Positions 44,302 to 53,317 of a DNA stretch of 64,000 bases are shown in pieces (within the stretch, counting starts at the first letter, position 1; the number at the start of each line of letters is the position of its first letter). Source of the DNA: Phenylobacterium sp. Root1290 (lineage in GTDB: Bacteria > Pseudomonadota > Alphaproteobacteria > Caulobacterales > Caulobacteraceae); assembly GCF_001425305.1 (NCBI RefSeq), contig NZ_LMEE01000002.1:189284-253283 (forward strand). Reading direction: 5' to 3'. The notes beneath the pieces are model-generated. The model was given only the letters and a program-made list of their open reading frames with translations. It had not been told where the DNA came from and searched no databases. A program made the translations under genes and the position numbers.

Positions 44302-45627
44302 ATGACCCATTTCTATCATCTGCTAGCCAACAACCTCCTGGCGAACATCACCAACTTCACGGTCTGGTTCGCGCTCACCTTCTACGTCTATCTCGAGACC
44401 CACTCGGTCTTCGCGACCGGCATGGTCGCGGGCATCTATCTCGTGCTCACCGCCGGCTCAGGCTTCTGGTTCGGCAGCTTGGTGGATCATCACCGCAAGA
44501 AGCTGGTGATGCTGGGATCGAGCGTCGTGTCGTTCGCGTTCTACGCCCTCTCCTTCGCCGCCTACCTGTTGTTTCCCAAGGGCAGCCTCGCCGACCCCTA
44601 TGGCGCGCCGCTGTGGGTCGTCGTCTGGCTGGTCATGCTCGGCGTCATCGCCGGCAATATCCGCAGCATCGCGCTGCCGACGCTGGTCACGCTGCTGATC
44701 CCGGAGGATCGGCGGGACAAGGCGAACGGCCTGGTCGGCATGGTCAGCGGAGTCGGCTTCCTGACCACCTCGGTGATCAGCGGTTTCCTCGTCGCCTGGG
44801 GCGGCATGGTCTCGACCCTGGTCTTCGCCCTGGTCTGCACCCTGCTGGCTTTCGCGCATCTGCTGTTCGTGCCGCTGAACGAGGAGCGCAGCACCGCGCC
44901 GACGGACGCCCCGGCCGAGCCTCGGCGCGTCGATATCCGCGGCACCATCCGCGTGATCGGCGCGGTGCCCGGCCTCTTCGCCCTGATCCTGTTCGCCACC
45001 TTCAACAACTTCCTCGGCGGGATCTTCATGGCGCTGATGGACGCCTACGGCCTCTCGCTGGTGAAGGTGCAGACCTGGGGCCTGCTGTGGGGGCTGCTAT
45101 CCACCGCCTTCATCGCCAGCGGCCTGCTGATCTCCAGGACCGGCCTGGGCCGCAGCCCGCTGCGCACCCTCCTCCTGGTCAACCTGATCTCCTGGGCGGT
45201 GTGCTGCGTCTTCACCCTGCAGCCCTCGATCGTCTTGCTGACGCTGGGGTGCTTCGTCTGGATGTTCCTTGGCCCCTACGCCGAGGCCGCCGAACAGACG
45301 ACCCTGCAAAAGGTGGTGCCGTTCGAGCGCCAAGGCCGGGTATTCGGGTTCGCCCAGTCGGTCGAACAGGCCGCCTCCCCGCTGACCGCCTTCCTGATCG
45401 GCCCGCTCACCCAGTTCCTGTTCATCCCGCTGATGACGACCGGCGCCGGCGCAGCCGCCATCGGCGACTGGTTCGGCCGCGGTCCTGATCGCGGCATCGC
45501 CTTCGTCTTCACACTCGCCGGCGTGCTTGGCGTCGTGGCGACTGTGCTGGCCTTCAACTCCAAGTACTACCGCCAGCTCGCCGCGGCCTACGCCAGGGGC
45601 GCCGACCAGGCCGCCGCTCCAGCCTAG
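44302..45627 (+). CDS. Major facilitator superfamily transporter
   Basis: This 441-residue inner-membrane protein has about twelve hydrophobic segments. The loop 2-3 signature is LVDHHRKKLVMLGSSVVSF (the D-x-x-R/K-K type) and a central loop near residues 195-215 (NEERSTAPTDAPAEPRRVDI) separates the halves. The second half includes FATFNNFLGGIFMALMDAYG and GCFVWMFLGPYAEAAEQT, where the E pair is typical of drug- or metabolite-type MFS exporters. There is no operon partner, and the substrate cannot be inferred. The 247 bases upstream carry no identifiable gene. Confidence 0.9.
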   Translation: MTHFYHLLANNLLANITNFTVWFALTFYVYLETHSVFATGMVAGIYLVLTAGSGFWFGSLVDHHRKKLVMLGSSVVSFAFYALSFAAYLLFPKGSLADPYGAPLWVVVWLVMLGVIAGNIRSIALPTLVTLLIPEDRRDKANGLVGMVSGVGFLTTSVISGFLVAWGGMVSTLVFALVCTLLAFAHLLFVPLNEERSTAPTDAPAEPRRVDIRGTIRVIGAVPGLFALILFATFNNFLGGIFMALMDAYGLSLVKVQTWGLLWGLLSTAFIASGLLISRTGLGRSPLRTLLLVNLISWAVCCVFTLQPSIVLLTLGCFVWMFLGPYAEAAEQTTLQKVVPFERQGRVFGFAQSVEQAASPLTAFLIGPLTQFLFIPLMTTGAGAAAIGDWFGRGPDRGIAFVFTLAGVLGVVATVLAFNSKYYRQLAAAYARGADQAAAPA

Positions 45628-45763
45628 GGCGATTACCCGGGTTGCTTGCCATGTCCGCGCCCGCGTCTCATCATCGTTCGGCGGCTGGTGTGCAGTGTCG
45701 GAGTGCAGTCGCTCTGGTGTGACGAAGGTTGGCGATTTCGCCGACGTGTCAGGAGCCCACGAC

Positions 45764-46573
45764 ATGAATCCGAACAAGGCCCTTTGGGAAAAGGGCGACT
45801 TCACGCGACTGGCGGCGGCCATGCGCGAAAGCGGCGACGAGCTTGTCGCCGGGCTGAACGTCGGCCCAGGGATGGACGTGCTCGATCTCGGTTGCGGCGA
45901 CGGCACCACGGCCGTGCCGTCCGCGCAGCGCGGCGCGAAAGTCCTGGGCGTCGATATCGCCTCGAACCTCGTCGCCGCCGGCCAGGCGCGCGCCAAGGCC
46001 GCCGGGCTCGACAATCTGAGCTTCCAGGAAGGCGACGCCTCGAACCTTGAGGGGATCGCCGACGACAGCTTCGACCTCGTGGTCAGCATGTTCGGAGCCA
46101 TGTTCGCGCCGCGGCCGGTCGATGTCGCCCGCGAGATGGTCCGCGTGACCCGTCCTGGCGGACGCATCGTCATGGGCAACTGGATCCCCGGCGACCCGAC
46201 GCTGATCGCCAAGATCCTGCAGACCTGCGCGGCCTACACCCCGCCGCCGCCGGAAGGCTTCGTCAGCCCGATCACCTGGGGCGTGGACGACAATGTCCGT
46301 GCGCGCTTCGGCGAGGCCGGCGTCGACGCCGGCCGCATCAGCTGCGAGCGCGCGACCTACACCTTCCGCTACCCGGGGCCGTCCGGCGCGTTCCTCGACA
46401 TCTTCCGCGACTACTACGGGCCGACGATGAACGCCTTCGAGGCCGCCGAGCGCGACGGCCGGCGTCCGGAACTGCAAGCCGAGCTCTCGGCCCTCTTCGA
46501 GAGCCAGAACCAGGGCGGCCCGGACCGCACGGAAATCCCCGCCACCTTCCTCAAGGTGACGGTCCAGGCCTGA
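45764..46573 (+). CDS. Class I SAM-dependent methyltransferase
   Basis: The protein has 269 residues from the ATG at 45764 (AGGAG upstream) and the motif I VLDLGCGDGTTAVPSAQRGA. VLGVDIASNLVAAGQARAKA provides the ribose-binding acidic residue, FQEGDASNLEGIADDSFDLV is motif II and VTRPGGRIVMGNWIP motif III. It belongs to the UbiE/small-molecule group, but no quinone genes are nearby. The C-terminal third (FRYPGPSGAFLDIFRDYYGP) is the variable substrate region. The substrate is unknown. Confidence 0.9.
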   Translation: MNPNKALWEKGDFTRLAAAMRESGDELVAGLNVGPGMDVLDLGCGDGTTAVPSAQRGAKVLGVDIASNLVAAGQARAKAAGLDNLSFQEGDASNLEGIADDSFDLVVSMFGAMFAPRPVDVAREMVRVTRPGGRIVMGNWIPGDPTLIAKILQTCAAYTPPPPEGFVSPITWGVDDNVRARFGEAGVDAGRISCERATYTFRYPGPSGAFLDIFRDYYGPTMNAFEAAERDGRRPELQAELSALFESQNQGGPDRTEIPATFLKVTVQA

Positions 46574-46673
46574 GGCGCCTGGTCACCGCGATGTGAACGC
46601 CGCGAGGCGGCGGCCCACTGCCGCGCTCCAAGCTTTGCGCTATGCGTCAGTATAGAAGCGCGCCGGAGCCTCC

Positions 46674-48275
46674 ATGAGCGACGAGACCCGAACCGACCGC
46701 CAACGCGGCCTGCTAGGCTTCGTGGAGCGCGCGGGCAATCTGCTGCCGGACCCGACGATCATCTTCGTCTACCTGATCTTCGCCCTGATGCTGCTCTCGG
46801 CGCTGGGGGCCGGCTTGGGCTGGCAGGCGACGCTGCCTTACTCAGGGGACAAGGCGCCCGAATACGCCGAGCTCGCCAACGGCGTGCTGACCTATCGCGC
46901 CTCGAGCCTGTTCTCGGAGGAGAACATCAGGCGGCTGTTCACCGACATGGCGCGCACCTACGCCGGCTTCGCGCCGCTGGGGCTGGTGCTGACGATCATG
47001 CTCGGCGCGGCGGTCGCCGAGCGCTCGGGCCTGTTTTCCGCGCTGATCCGCGCCTCGTTGCGCAACGCGCACAAGACCCTGCTGACCCCGATCATCGCGG
47101 TGATCGGCATGGTCTCGCACCACGCCTCCGACGCGGCCTATGTCGTCTTCATTCCGCTCGCCGCAATCGTCTTCGCGGTCGCCGGCCGTCACCCGCTGGC
47201 GGGCCTGGCCGCCGCCTTCGCGGCGGTGTCGGGCGGCTATGCCGGCAATCTCATGCCCGGCCAGATCGACGTCCTGCTGCTCAGCTTCACGCAGGAGGCT
47301 GCGCGGATCGTCGATCCCAACTGGACGATGAACCCGCTGGGCAACTGGTACTACATCTGCGCCATCGTCGCCCTGTTCACGCCGATCATCTGGTACGTCA
47401 CCGACAAGGTCGTCGAACCGCGCCTGGGCGCCTGGGGCGGCGTCGTCGACGCCGACCTGCAGGCCGATCTGGACAAGGCCGACATCACGCCTGAGGAGCG
47501 CAAAGGCCTGCGCTGGGCCGGGCTCGTCGCCCTGCTCGTCGCCGGGGCCTTCGCCGCGCTGGCTCTCTGGCCCGGCTACACCCCCTTCATCGACCAGTCG
47601 GCGGTCGGGACGGCGCGTCTCCAGCCGCTCTACGCGGCGCTGATCGCCGGCTTCTTCCTGCTGTTCCTGCTCACCGGCATGGCCTTCGGCCGCGCCACCG
47701 GCTCGGTGAAGTCGGCCAATGATGTGGTCGTCATGATGCAGCACGGCGTGCGCACCATGGCCCCCTACCTGGTCTTCGTGTTCTTCGCCGCCCACTTCGT
47801 GGCGATGTTCAACTGGTCGCGGATCGGCCCGATCATCGCGATCAACGGCGCCGAGGCGCTGCAGGCCATGGCCCTGCCCGCGGCGGTGCTGCTGGTCTGC
47901 GTGCTGCTGCTGTCGTCGTTCCTCGACCTCTTCATCGGGTCGGCCTCGGCCAAGTGGAGCGCGCTCTCCCCCGTCGTGGTGCCGATGTTCATGCTGCTGG
48001 GCGTCAGCCCGGAGATGACCACCGCCGCCTATCGCATGGGCGACAGCTACACCAACATCATGACCCCGCTGATGAGCTACTTCCCGCTCATTCTCGCCTT
48101 CAGCCGGCGATGGGACCAGTCGATGGGGGTGGGATCTCTGCTGGCGCTGATGCTGCCCTACGCGCTGTGCTTCATGGCCGCCGGTATCGCCATGACGGTC
48201 GGCTGGGTGCTGCTCGACCTGCCGCTAGGGCCCGGCGCCCAGGTGCACTACCAAAGCCCGGTCTCGACGCCATAG
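46674..48275 (+). CDS. AbgT-family transporter
   Basis: AbgT transporters move p-aminobenzoyl-glutamate inward or export antimetabolites such as sulfonamides. The 533-residue membrane protein starts FVERAGNLLPDPTIIFVYLI and contains the family blocks GLVLTIMLGAAVAERSGLFS, SHHASDAAYVVFIPLAAIVF and LPAAVLLVCVLLLSSFLDLF. Near the end, GVSPEMTTAAYRMGDSYTNI and MTPLMSYFPLILAFSRR are the conserved gate-and-sodium-site hairpin segments. GGAG lies five bases before the ATG. An exported M20 amidohydrolase is encoded at 58289, but 10 kb away, so a joint role in aminobenzoyl-glutamate use is not shown. Confidence 0.93.
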   Translation: MSDETRTDRQRGLLGFVERAGNLLPDPTIIFVYLIFALMLLSALGAGLGWQATLPYSGDKAPEYAELANGVLTYRASSLFSEENIRRLFTDMARTYAGFAPLGLVLTIMLGAAVAERSGLFSALIRASLRNAHKTLLTPIIAVIGMVSHHASDAAYVVFIPLAAIVFAVAGRHPLAGLAAAFAAVSGGYAGNLMPGQIDVLLLSFTQEAARIVDPNWTMNPLGNWYYICAIVALFTPIIWYVTDKVVEPRLGAWGGVVDADLQADLDKADITPEERKGLRWAGLVALLVAGAFAALALWPGYTPFIDQSAVGTARLQPLYAALIAGFFLLFLLTGMAFGRATGSVKSANDVVVMMQHGVRTMAPYLVFVFFAAHFVAMFNWSRIGPIIAINGAEALQAMALPAAVLLVCVLLLSSFLDLFIGSASAKWSALSPVVVPMFMLLGVSPEMTTAAYRMGDSYTNIMTPLMSYFPLILAFSRRWDQSMGVGSLLALMLPYALCFMAAGIAMTVGWVLLDLPLGPGAQVHYQSPVSTP

Positions 48276-48482
48276 CCACGGATCCAGGGGGCCTGACCGC
48301 CCCGATCGGCGTCCTGCAGAGCGCCCAGTCGCCTTGGCCCGTCGCACGGGAAAGATCGGCCCCGCCTTTGGCGCGACGAACCCGCGCGGATTAACAAACG
48401 AGCTTTCGGCCGCCCCACGTCACCTGTTACTTCCGCTTGGCTACGGGGTCGTGGCGCCGAGAAAATCATACAAGGAAATAGC

Positions 48483-51400
48483 ATGGGGGCTGCGTCGCTG
48501 CCTGGAACCGCCTCGCCGCTGGGCCGCCGCTCAGAGGTCTGGACGACGATCGGGCTGGTCGCGGCTCTGACGTTCTTCCTGATCAGCGGCGCGGTCGCCT
48601 ACTTCAACGTCCAGATGCTGCGCGACAACAACGAGCAGGTCATCCGCACGCATACGGTGATCATGTCCTTCAGCAAGGTGCTATCCGCCCTGCAGGACGC
48701 CGAGACCGGGCAGCGCGGCTTCATCATGACCGGTGATGAGCGCTACCTCGACCCCTACAATAGCGCCGTTGCGGCCATCCCCTCCGGGATCGATGCGATC
48801 GATGCGTTGACCAAGGACAATCCAGCGCAGCAGAACCGCGTCGCTCTCCTGCGGCGTGACGTCGACAACAAGCTCATTGAGCTCGATCAGACCATCGCCC
48901 TGCGCCGCGCCCAGGGGCGCGACGCCGCCGTCGCCATCGTCGAAACCGGCCGAGGCAAGGCGGTCATGGACGCGATCCGCACGCAGCTCGACGCCATGCA
49001 GCAGGAAGAGGTGCGTATCCGCTCGGTCCGGCTCGCCGAGATGGAGAGCGCTTACCGCACCGCGGTGATCAGCAGCATCCTGTCCTGCGTCCTGGGCCTG
49101 GTCCTGACCTTGGTCGTCGGTCATCTGGTCCGGCGTGCGGCGAAAGCACGAGCCCGCGAGGATTGGCTGCAGGCCGGCCAGGCCGGCGCCGCCACCGCCA
49201 TGCTCGGCGACCTGTCGCTGCAACAGTTGGGCGACGGCATCCTGGACTTCTATGCCCGATACGTCGGCGCGCAGGCCGGGGCGCTATTCGCAGGCAAGGA
49301 CACCGACTTTCGTCTCGCCGCCAAGCTCGGCGTGCCTGCCGACGCCACGATCACCGAGCAATTCTCCGCGCGCGAGGGGTTGCTGGGCCAGGTGGTCGAG
49401 AGCGGCAAGCCGATGCTCGTTCGCGACGTGCCTGACGGTTATCTCACCATCGGGTCGGCGCTCGGGCGAGCGAACCCGGCGCACCTCCTCATCGTCCCCC
49501 TTCTGGCCGACGGCGCGGTCACCGGCGTCATGGAGCTTGGCTTCCTGAACCCGGTCGAGGCGCCGGTGCTTGACCTGCTGTCGCAGGCCGCGCCGGCCAT
49601 CGGCGTGGGGATGCGGTCAGCGCAGTACCGCAGCGAGCTCCGCGACCTGCTGAGCGAGACCCAGAGCCAGGCCGAGGAACTCCAGGTCCAGAGCGAAGAG
49701 CTCCGCGTCTCCAACGAGGAGTTGGAGGAGCAGGGTCGCGCCCTCAAGGAGTCGCAGGTGCGGCTCGAACAACAGCAGGTCGAACTCGAACAGACCAACA
49801 CGCAGCTGGAAGAGCAGGCCCAGCAGCTGGAGACCCAGCGCGACGATCTGACCCGCTTCAACGCCACGATCGAGCTCAAGGCCAGGGAGCTCGAGCAGGC
49901 CAGCCGCTATAAGACGGACTTCCTGGCCAACATGTCCCACGAGCTGCGCACGCCGCTCAATTCGCTGCTCATCCTGTCGAAGCTGCTCGGCGACAACCCC
50001 GACGGCAACCTGACCGATGAACAGGTGAAGTTCGCCCGGACGATCAAGTCGTCGGGCGACGACCTTCTGACCCTCATCAACGACATTCTCGACCTGTCCA
50101 AGATCGAAGCAGGCCACCTGCAGATCCGTCCCGAGGTCACCTCGCTCAAGAGCCTGGCCGCCGATATCGGCCAGACGTTCACCCCCATCGCGAGCGAGCG
50201 GGGCCTTGAGTTCAAGATCGAGGTCGCGGCCGACGCGCCGGTCGCGCTCGAGACCGACCGGCAACGCCTTGAGCAAATTCTCAAGAACCTGCTGTCCAAC
50301 GCCTTCAAGTTCACCGAGACGGGCGGCGTCAGGCTGACCATTGCGCCGGCCGACGACGGACACCTGGCGTTCGCGGTGACGGACACCGGCATCGGCATCG
50401 CCCAGGACCAGCAGGCCAACATCTTCCAGGCCTTCCATCAGGCCGACGGTACGATCAGCCGCAAGTACGGCGGCACCGGCCTTGGCCTTTCGATCTCGAC
50501 CGAACTGGCCAGGCTGCTGGGCGGGTCGATCGAGCTGCGCAGCGAGGTCGGTGAAGGCAGCACGTTCACGCTCGTCCTCCCGCTCGCCTATGATCCGTCG
50601 CTTGTGGCGGCTCGCCCGGCCCCGCTGTCGGCGAAGGCCGCCGATACGCCGGCGCCCACTCCCCTCGCCGCGGCGACTTCCGCCAATCGACTGCAGTCGA
50701 TTGGAGACGATCGCGATGAGCTCGTCCCCGGACGGCGCAGCCTGCTGATCATCGAAGATGACGGCCCGTTCGCGGCGATCGTCCGCGACCTGTCACGCGA
50801 ACTCGGCTTCCAGAGCCTCATCGCCCGGACCGCCGGGGAGGCCCTGGACCTCGCCAAGCGCGTCAAGCCGAGCGCCGTGGTCCTGGACGTCGGTCTGCCG
50901 GACCAATCGGGCCTGACCGTTCTTGACCGGCTCAAGCGCGACGACGAGACCCGGCACATCCCCGTGCACGTGGTGTCCGCCTCCGACCACGCCCAGACCG
51001 CCCTCTCCCTCGGCGCCGTGGGTTACATGATCAAGCCGGTCAAGCGCGAGGACCTGGCCCAGGTGCTGCAGTCCCTGGAGAGCCAGCTGACCCGGACGCT
51101 GCGGCGCGTCCTGATCGTCGAAGATGACGACGTCCAGCGCGAAGCCGTCAGCCGGCTGCTGGCCTCGGGCGACGTCGAGACCGTCGGCGTCGGGACCGCG
51201 GCCGAGTGCCTGGAGCTTCTGAAGCAAGAGACCTTCGACTGCATGGTGCTCGACTTGACCCTGCCGGACGCCTCGGGTTTCGCTCTGCTGGAGACACTGA
51301 GCAACGAGCGCGGCTACGCATTCCCGCCGGTGATCGTCTACACCGGCCACGACCTCTCGCCGGACGACGAGCAGAAGCTTCGCCGCTACTCGAATTCGAT

Positions 51401-51920
51401 CATCATCAAGGGCGCGAAGTCGCCGGAGCGGCTTCTCGACGAGGTCTCGCTGTTCCTCCATCAGGTGGTGTCCAAGCTGCCGCCCGAGCAGCGCAAGATG
51501 CTCCGCAAGGCCCGCAACCGCGACGCCGTTCTCGAAGGCCGCCGCATTCTGATCGTCGAAGACGACGTGCGGAACATCTACTCGCTCTCCAACATCCTTG
51601 AGCCGCGCGGCGCGACCATCGAGATCGCGCGCAACGGCCAGGAGGCGATCGCCGCGCTCGAGGCCTCGGCGCAGGACGGGGGCGAGGCCATCGATCTGGT
51701 GCTGATGGACGTCATGATGCCCGTCATGGACGGCCTGACCGCAACCCGTGAGATCCGCAAGAACCCGCGCTGGTCCAAGCTCCCGATCGTGGCGCTCACG
51801 GCCAAGGCCATGCCCGACGACCAGGAACGCTGCCTCCAGGCAGGCGCCAGCGACTACATGGCCAAGCCGCTGGACGTCGACAAGCTGCTCTCGCTGGTCC
51901 GTGTCTGGATGCCGAGGTAG
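48483..51920 (+). CDS. Hybrid sensor histidine kinase: CHASE3-GAF-HisKA-HATPase with three receivers
   Basis: This 1145-residue membrane kinase is anchored by two hydrophobic segments (about 19-40 and 192-213). Between them lies a CHASE3 sensor with the signature QDAETGQRGFIMTGDERYLD. A GAF domain (about 235-375) and a long coiled coil rich in Q and E (about 378-470) follow. His486 in FLANMSHELRTPLNSL is the phosphorylation site, then an ATPase domain (KYGGTGLGLSISTELA). Three receivers follow at about 752-865 (SLLIIEDDGPF), 874-990 (RVLIVEDDDVQ) and 1021-1145 (RILIVEDDVRN), each with an Asp (LDVGLP, LDLTLP, MDVMMP). It heads an operon with CheR and CheB homologues. Confidence 0.95.
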   Translation: MGAASLPGTASPLGRRSEVWTTIGLVAALTFFLISGAVAYFNVQMLRDNNEQVIRTHTVIMSFSKVLSALQDAETGQRGFIMTGDERYLDPYNSAVAAIPSGIDAIDALTKDNPAQQNRVALLRRDVDNKLIELDQTIALRRAQGRDAAVAIVETGRGKAVMDAIRTQLDAMQQEEVRIRSVRLAEMESAYRTAVISSILSCVLGLVLTLVVGHLVRRAAKARAREDWLQAGQAGAATAMLGDLSLQQLGDGILDFYARYVGAQAGALFAGKDTDFRLAAKLGVPADATITEQFSAREGLLGQVVESGKPMLVRDVPDGYLTIGSALGRANPAHLLIVPLLADGAVTGVMELGFLNPVEAPVLDLLSQAAPAIGVGMRSAQYRSELRDLLSETQSQAEELQVQSEELRVSNEELEEQGRALKESQVRLEQQQVELEQTNTQLEEQAQQLETQRDDLTRFNATIELKARELEQASRYKTDFLANMSHELRTPLNSLLILSKLLGDNPDGNLTDEQVKFARTIKSSGDDLLTLINDILDLSKIEAGHLQIRPEVTSLKSLAADIGQTFTPIASERGLEFKIEVAADAPVALETDRQRLEQILKNLLSNAFKFTETGGVRLTIAPADDGHLAFAVTDTGIGIAQDQQANIFQAFHQADGTISRKYGGTGLGLSISTELARLLGGSIELRSEVGEGSTFTLVLPLAYDPSLVAARPAPLSAKAADTPAPTPLAAATSANRLQSIGDDRDELVPGRRSLLIIEDDGPFAAIVRDLSRELGFQSLIARTAGEALDLAKRVKPSAVVLDVGLPDQSGLTVLDRLKRDDETRHIPVHVVSASDHAQTALSLGAVGYMIKPVKREDLAQVLQSLESQLTRTLRRVLIVEDDDVQREAVSRLLASGDVETVGVGTAAECLELLKQETFDCMVLDLTLPDASGFALLETLSNERGYAFPPVIVYTGHDLSPDDEQKLRRYSNSIIIKGAKSPERLLDEVSLFLHQVVSKLPPEQRKMLRKARNRDAVLEGRRILIVEDDVRNIYSLSNILEPRGATIEIARNGQEAIAALEASAQDGGEAIDLVLMDVMMPVMDGLTATREIRKNPRWSKLPIVALTAKAMPDDQERCLQAGASDYMAKPLDVDKLLSLVRVWMPR

Positions 51921-51923
51921 CTG

Positions 51924-52745
51924 GTGCACAGGGTCGAAGACATCGAGATCGAGCTTCTGCTCGAGGCGCTGTACCGTCGTTACCACTACGACTTCCGGCA
52001 CTATTCGCGCGCCTCGATCAAGCGCCGCCTGCGCCAGGCCCTGAAGCATCTGGGGTACGAAAACTTCTCGGCGCTGCAGGACGGCGTCCTTCACGATCCG
52101 GCGGTGCTGCCTCAATTGCTGGACTACCTGACCGTCCAGGTCAGCGAGATGTTCCGCGACCCGTCCTACTGGCGCGCGCTGCGAGAAAAGGTCATCCCGC
52201 ACCTGCGGACCTATCCGTCCCTGAAGGTCTGGGTCGCGGGCTGCAGCGGCGGCGAGGAGCTCTACTCCTTCGTCATCCTCTTCCGGGAGGAAGGACTGGA
52301 GGCGCGGACGCTGTTCTACGCCACCGACATCAACCCCGAGGCCCTCGCTACAGCCTCCCGGGGCGTCTACAGCCTTGATCGCATCAAGTCTTTCACCGCA
52401 AACCATCAGGAGGCGGGCGGCAAGTCGTCGCTGTCCGACTACTACAGCGCCGACTACGGCAATGCGGTCCTCGACCAGTCGCTTCGCGACCGCGTCGTGT
52501 TCTCCGACCACAGCCTGGTGACCGACGCGGTGTTCGCGGAGATGCAGCTCATCTCCTGCCGAAACGTCCTCATCTACTTCGACCGGCAGTTCCAGGACCG
52601 CGCCACGGGGCTCTTCAGCGACGCCCTGAGCCGCAACGGCTTTCTCGGTTTGGGGTCGAAGGAGAGCCTGCGGTTCTCGACCCACGCCGACGCGTTCTCG
52701 CCCTTCGTGCCGGAAGAGAAGATCTACCAGAGGCGCAACGCGTGA
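51924..52745 (+). CDS. CheR-type protein methyltransferase
   Basis: CheR enzymes methylate glutamates of chemoreceptors with SAM. The 273-residue protein has the N-terminal helical domain (HYSRASIKRRLRQALKHLG) and the SAM site VWVAGCSGGEELYSFVIL. Also present are YATDINPEALATASRGVYSL and the catalytic-domain block LISCRNVLIYFDRQFQDRA. Start is a GTG at 51924, three bases past the kinase stop. The stop overlaps the next GTG start (GTGA). There is no TPR domain and no chemoreceptor or CheA gene in the window, so its target may be a non-chemotaxis protein. Confidence 0.93.
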   Translation: MHRVEDIEIELLLEALYRRYHYDFRHYSRASIKRRLRQALKHLGYENFSALQDGVLHDPAVLPQLLDYLTVQVSEMFRDPSYWRALREKVIPHLRTYPSLKVWVAGCSGGEELYSFVILFREEGLEARTLFYATDINPEALATASRGVYSLDRIKSFTANHQEAGGKSSLSDYYSADYGNAVLDQSLRDRVVFSDHSLVTDAVFAEMQLISCRNVLIYFDRQFQDRATGLFSDALSRNGFLGLGSKESLRFSTHADAFSPFVPEEKIYQRRNA

Positions 52746-53314
52746 GCCGCGCCGTCGAAGCCATCGTCATGGGCGCCTCGGCCGGGGCGGTCGAGGCGCT
52801 GTCGGCGATCCTGCCGGCGCTGCCGGAAGGGTTTGCGCTTCCTGTGCTCGTCGTCGTGCATGTGCCGCCGGGGCGCACCAACGCGCTCGTGCCGCTGTTT
52901 GGCGCCAAGTGCCGCCTGCCGGTGCGCGAGGCCGAGGACAAGGCGCCCATTGAGGGCGGCGCGATCTACTTCGCGCCGGCCGACTACCATATGCTAGTCG
53001 AAACCGACCGCACCTTGGGGCTGTCAGACGACCCGCCAGTGCTGCATTCGCGGCCTTCCATCGATGTCCTCTTCGAGAGCGCCGCCGACGCCTACGGGCC
53101 GGCGCTCGCCGGCGTCGTGCTGACCGGCGCGAACGCCGACGGCGCGGCGGGTCTCAAGGCGCTCGCCGAGGCCGGCGGCCTGGCGTTCGTTGAAGATCCC
53201 GCCGGAGCCCATGTGCCCGCCATGCCGCAAGCCGCGTTGGACGCGTGTCCTACGGCCACGCCGGCGCGGCTGACCGAACTCGCCTCACTCTTGATCGCCC
53301 TGGGGAGCCGATAG
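52742..53314 (+). CDS. CheB-type methylesterase without receiver domain
   Basis: CheB removes methyl groups from glutamates. This 190-residue protein is only the catalytic domain: the nucleophile Ser in IVMGASAGAVEALSAILP, the His in VVVHVPPGRTNALVP and the Asp in TGANADGAAGLKAL. The normal N-terminal receiver that controls CheB is missing, so activity might be set by the adjacent receiver-kinase proteins in trans. It starts with GTG overlapping the CheR stop by four bases, implying coupled translation. Confidence 0.92.
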   Translation: MSRAVEAIVMGASAGAVEALSAILPALPEGFALPVLVVVHVPPGRTNALVPLFGAKCRLPVREAEDKAPIEGGAIYFAPADYHMLVETDRTLGLSDDPPVLHSRPSIDVLFESAADAYGPALAGVVLTGANADGAAGLKALAEAGGLAFVEDPAGAHVPAMPQAALDACPTATPARLTELASLLIALGSR

Positions 53315-53317
53315 CTC

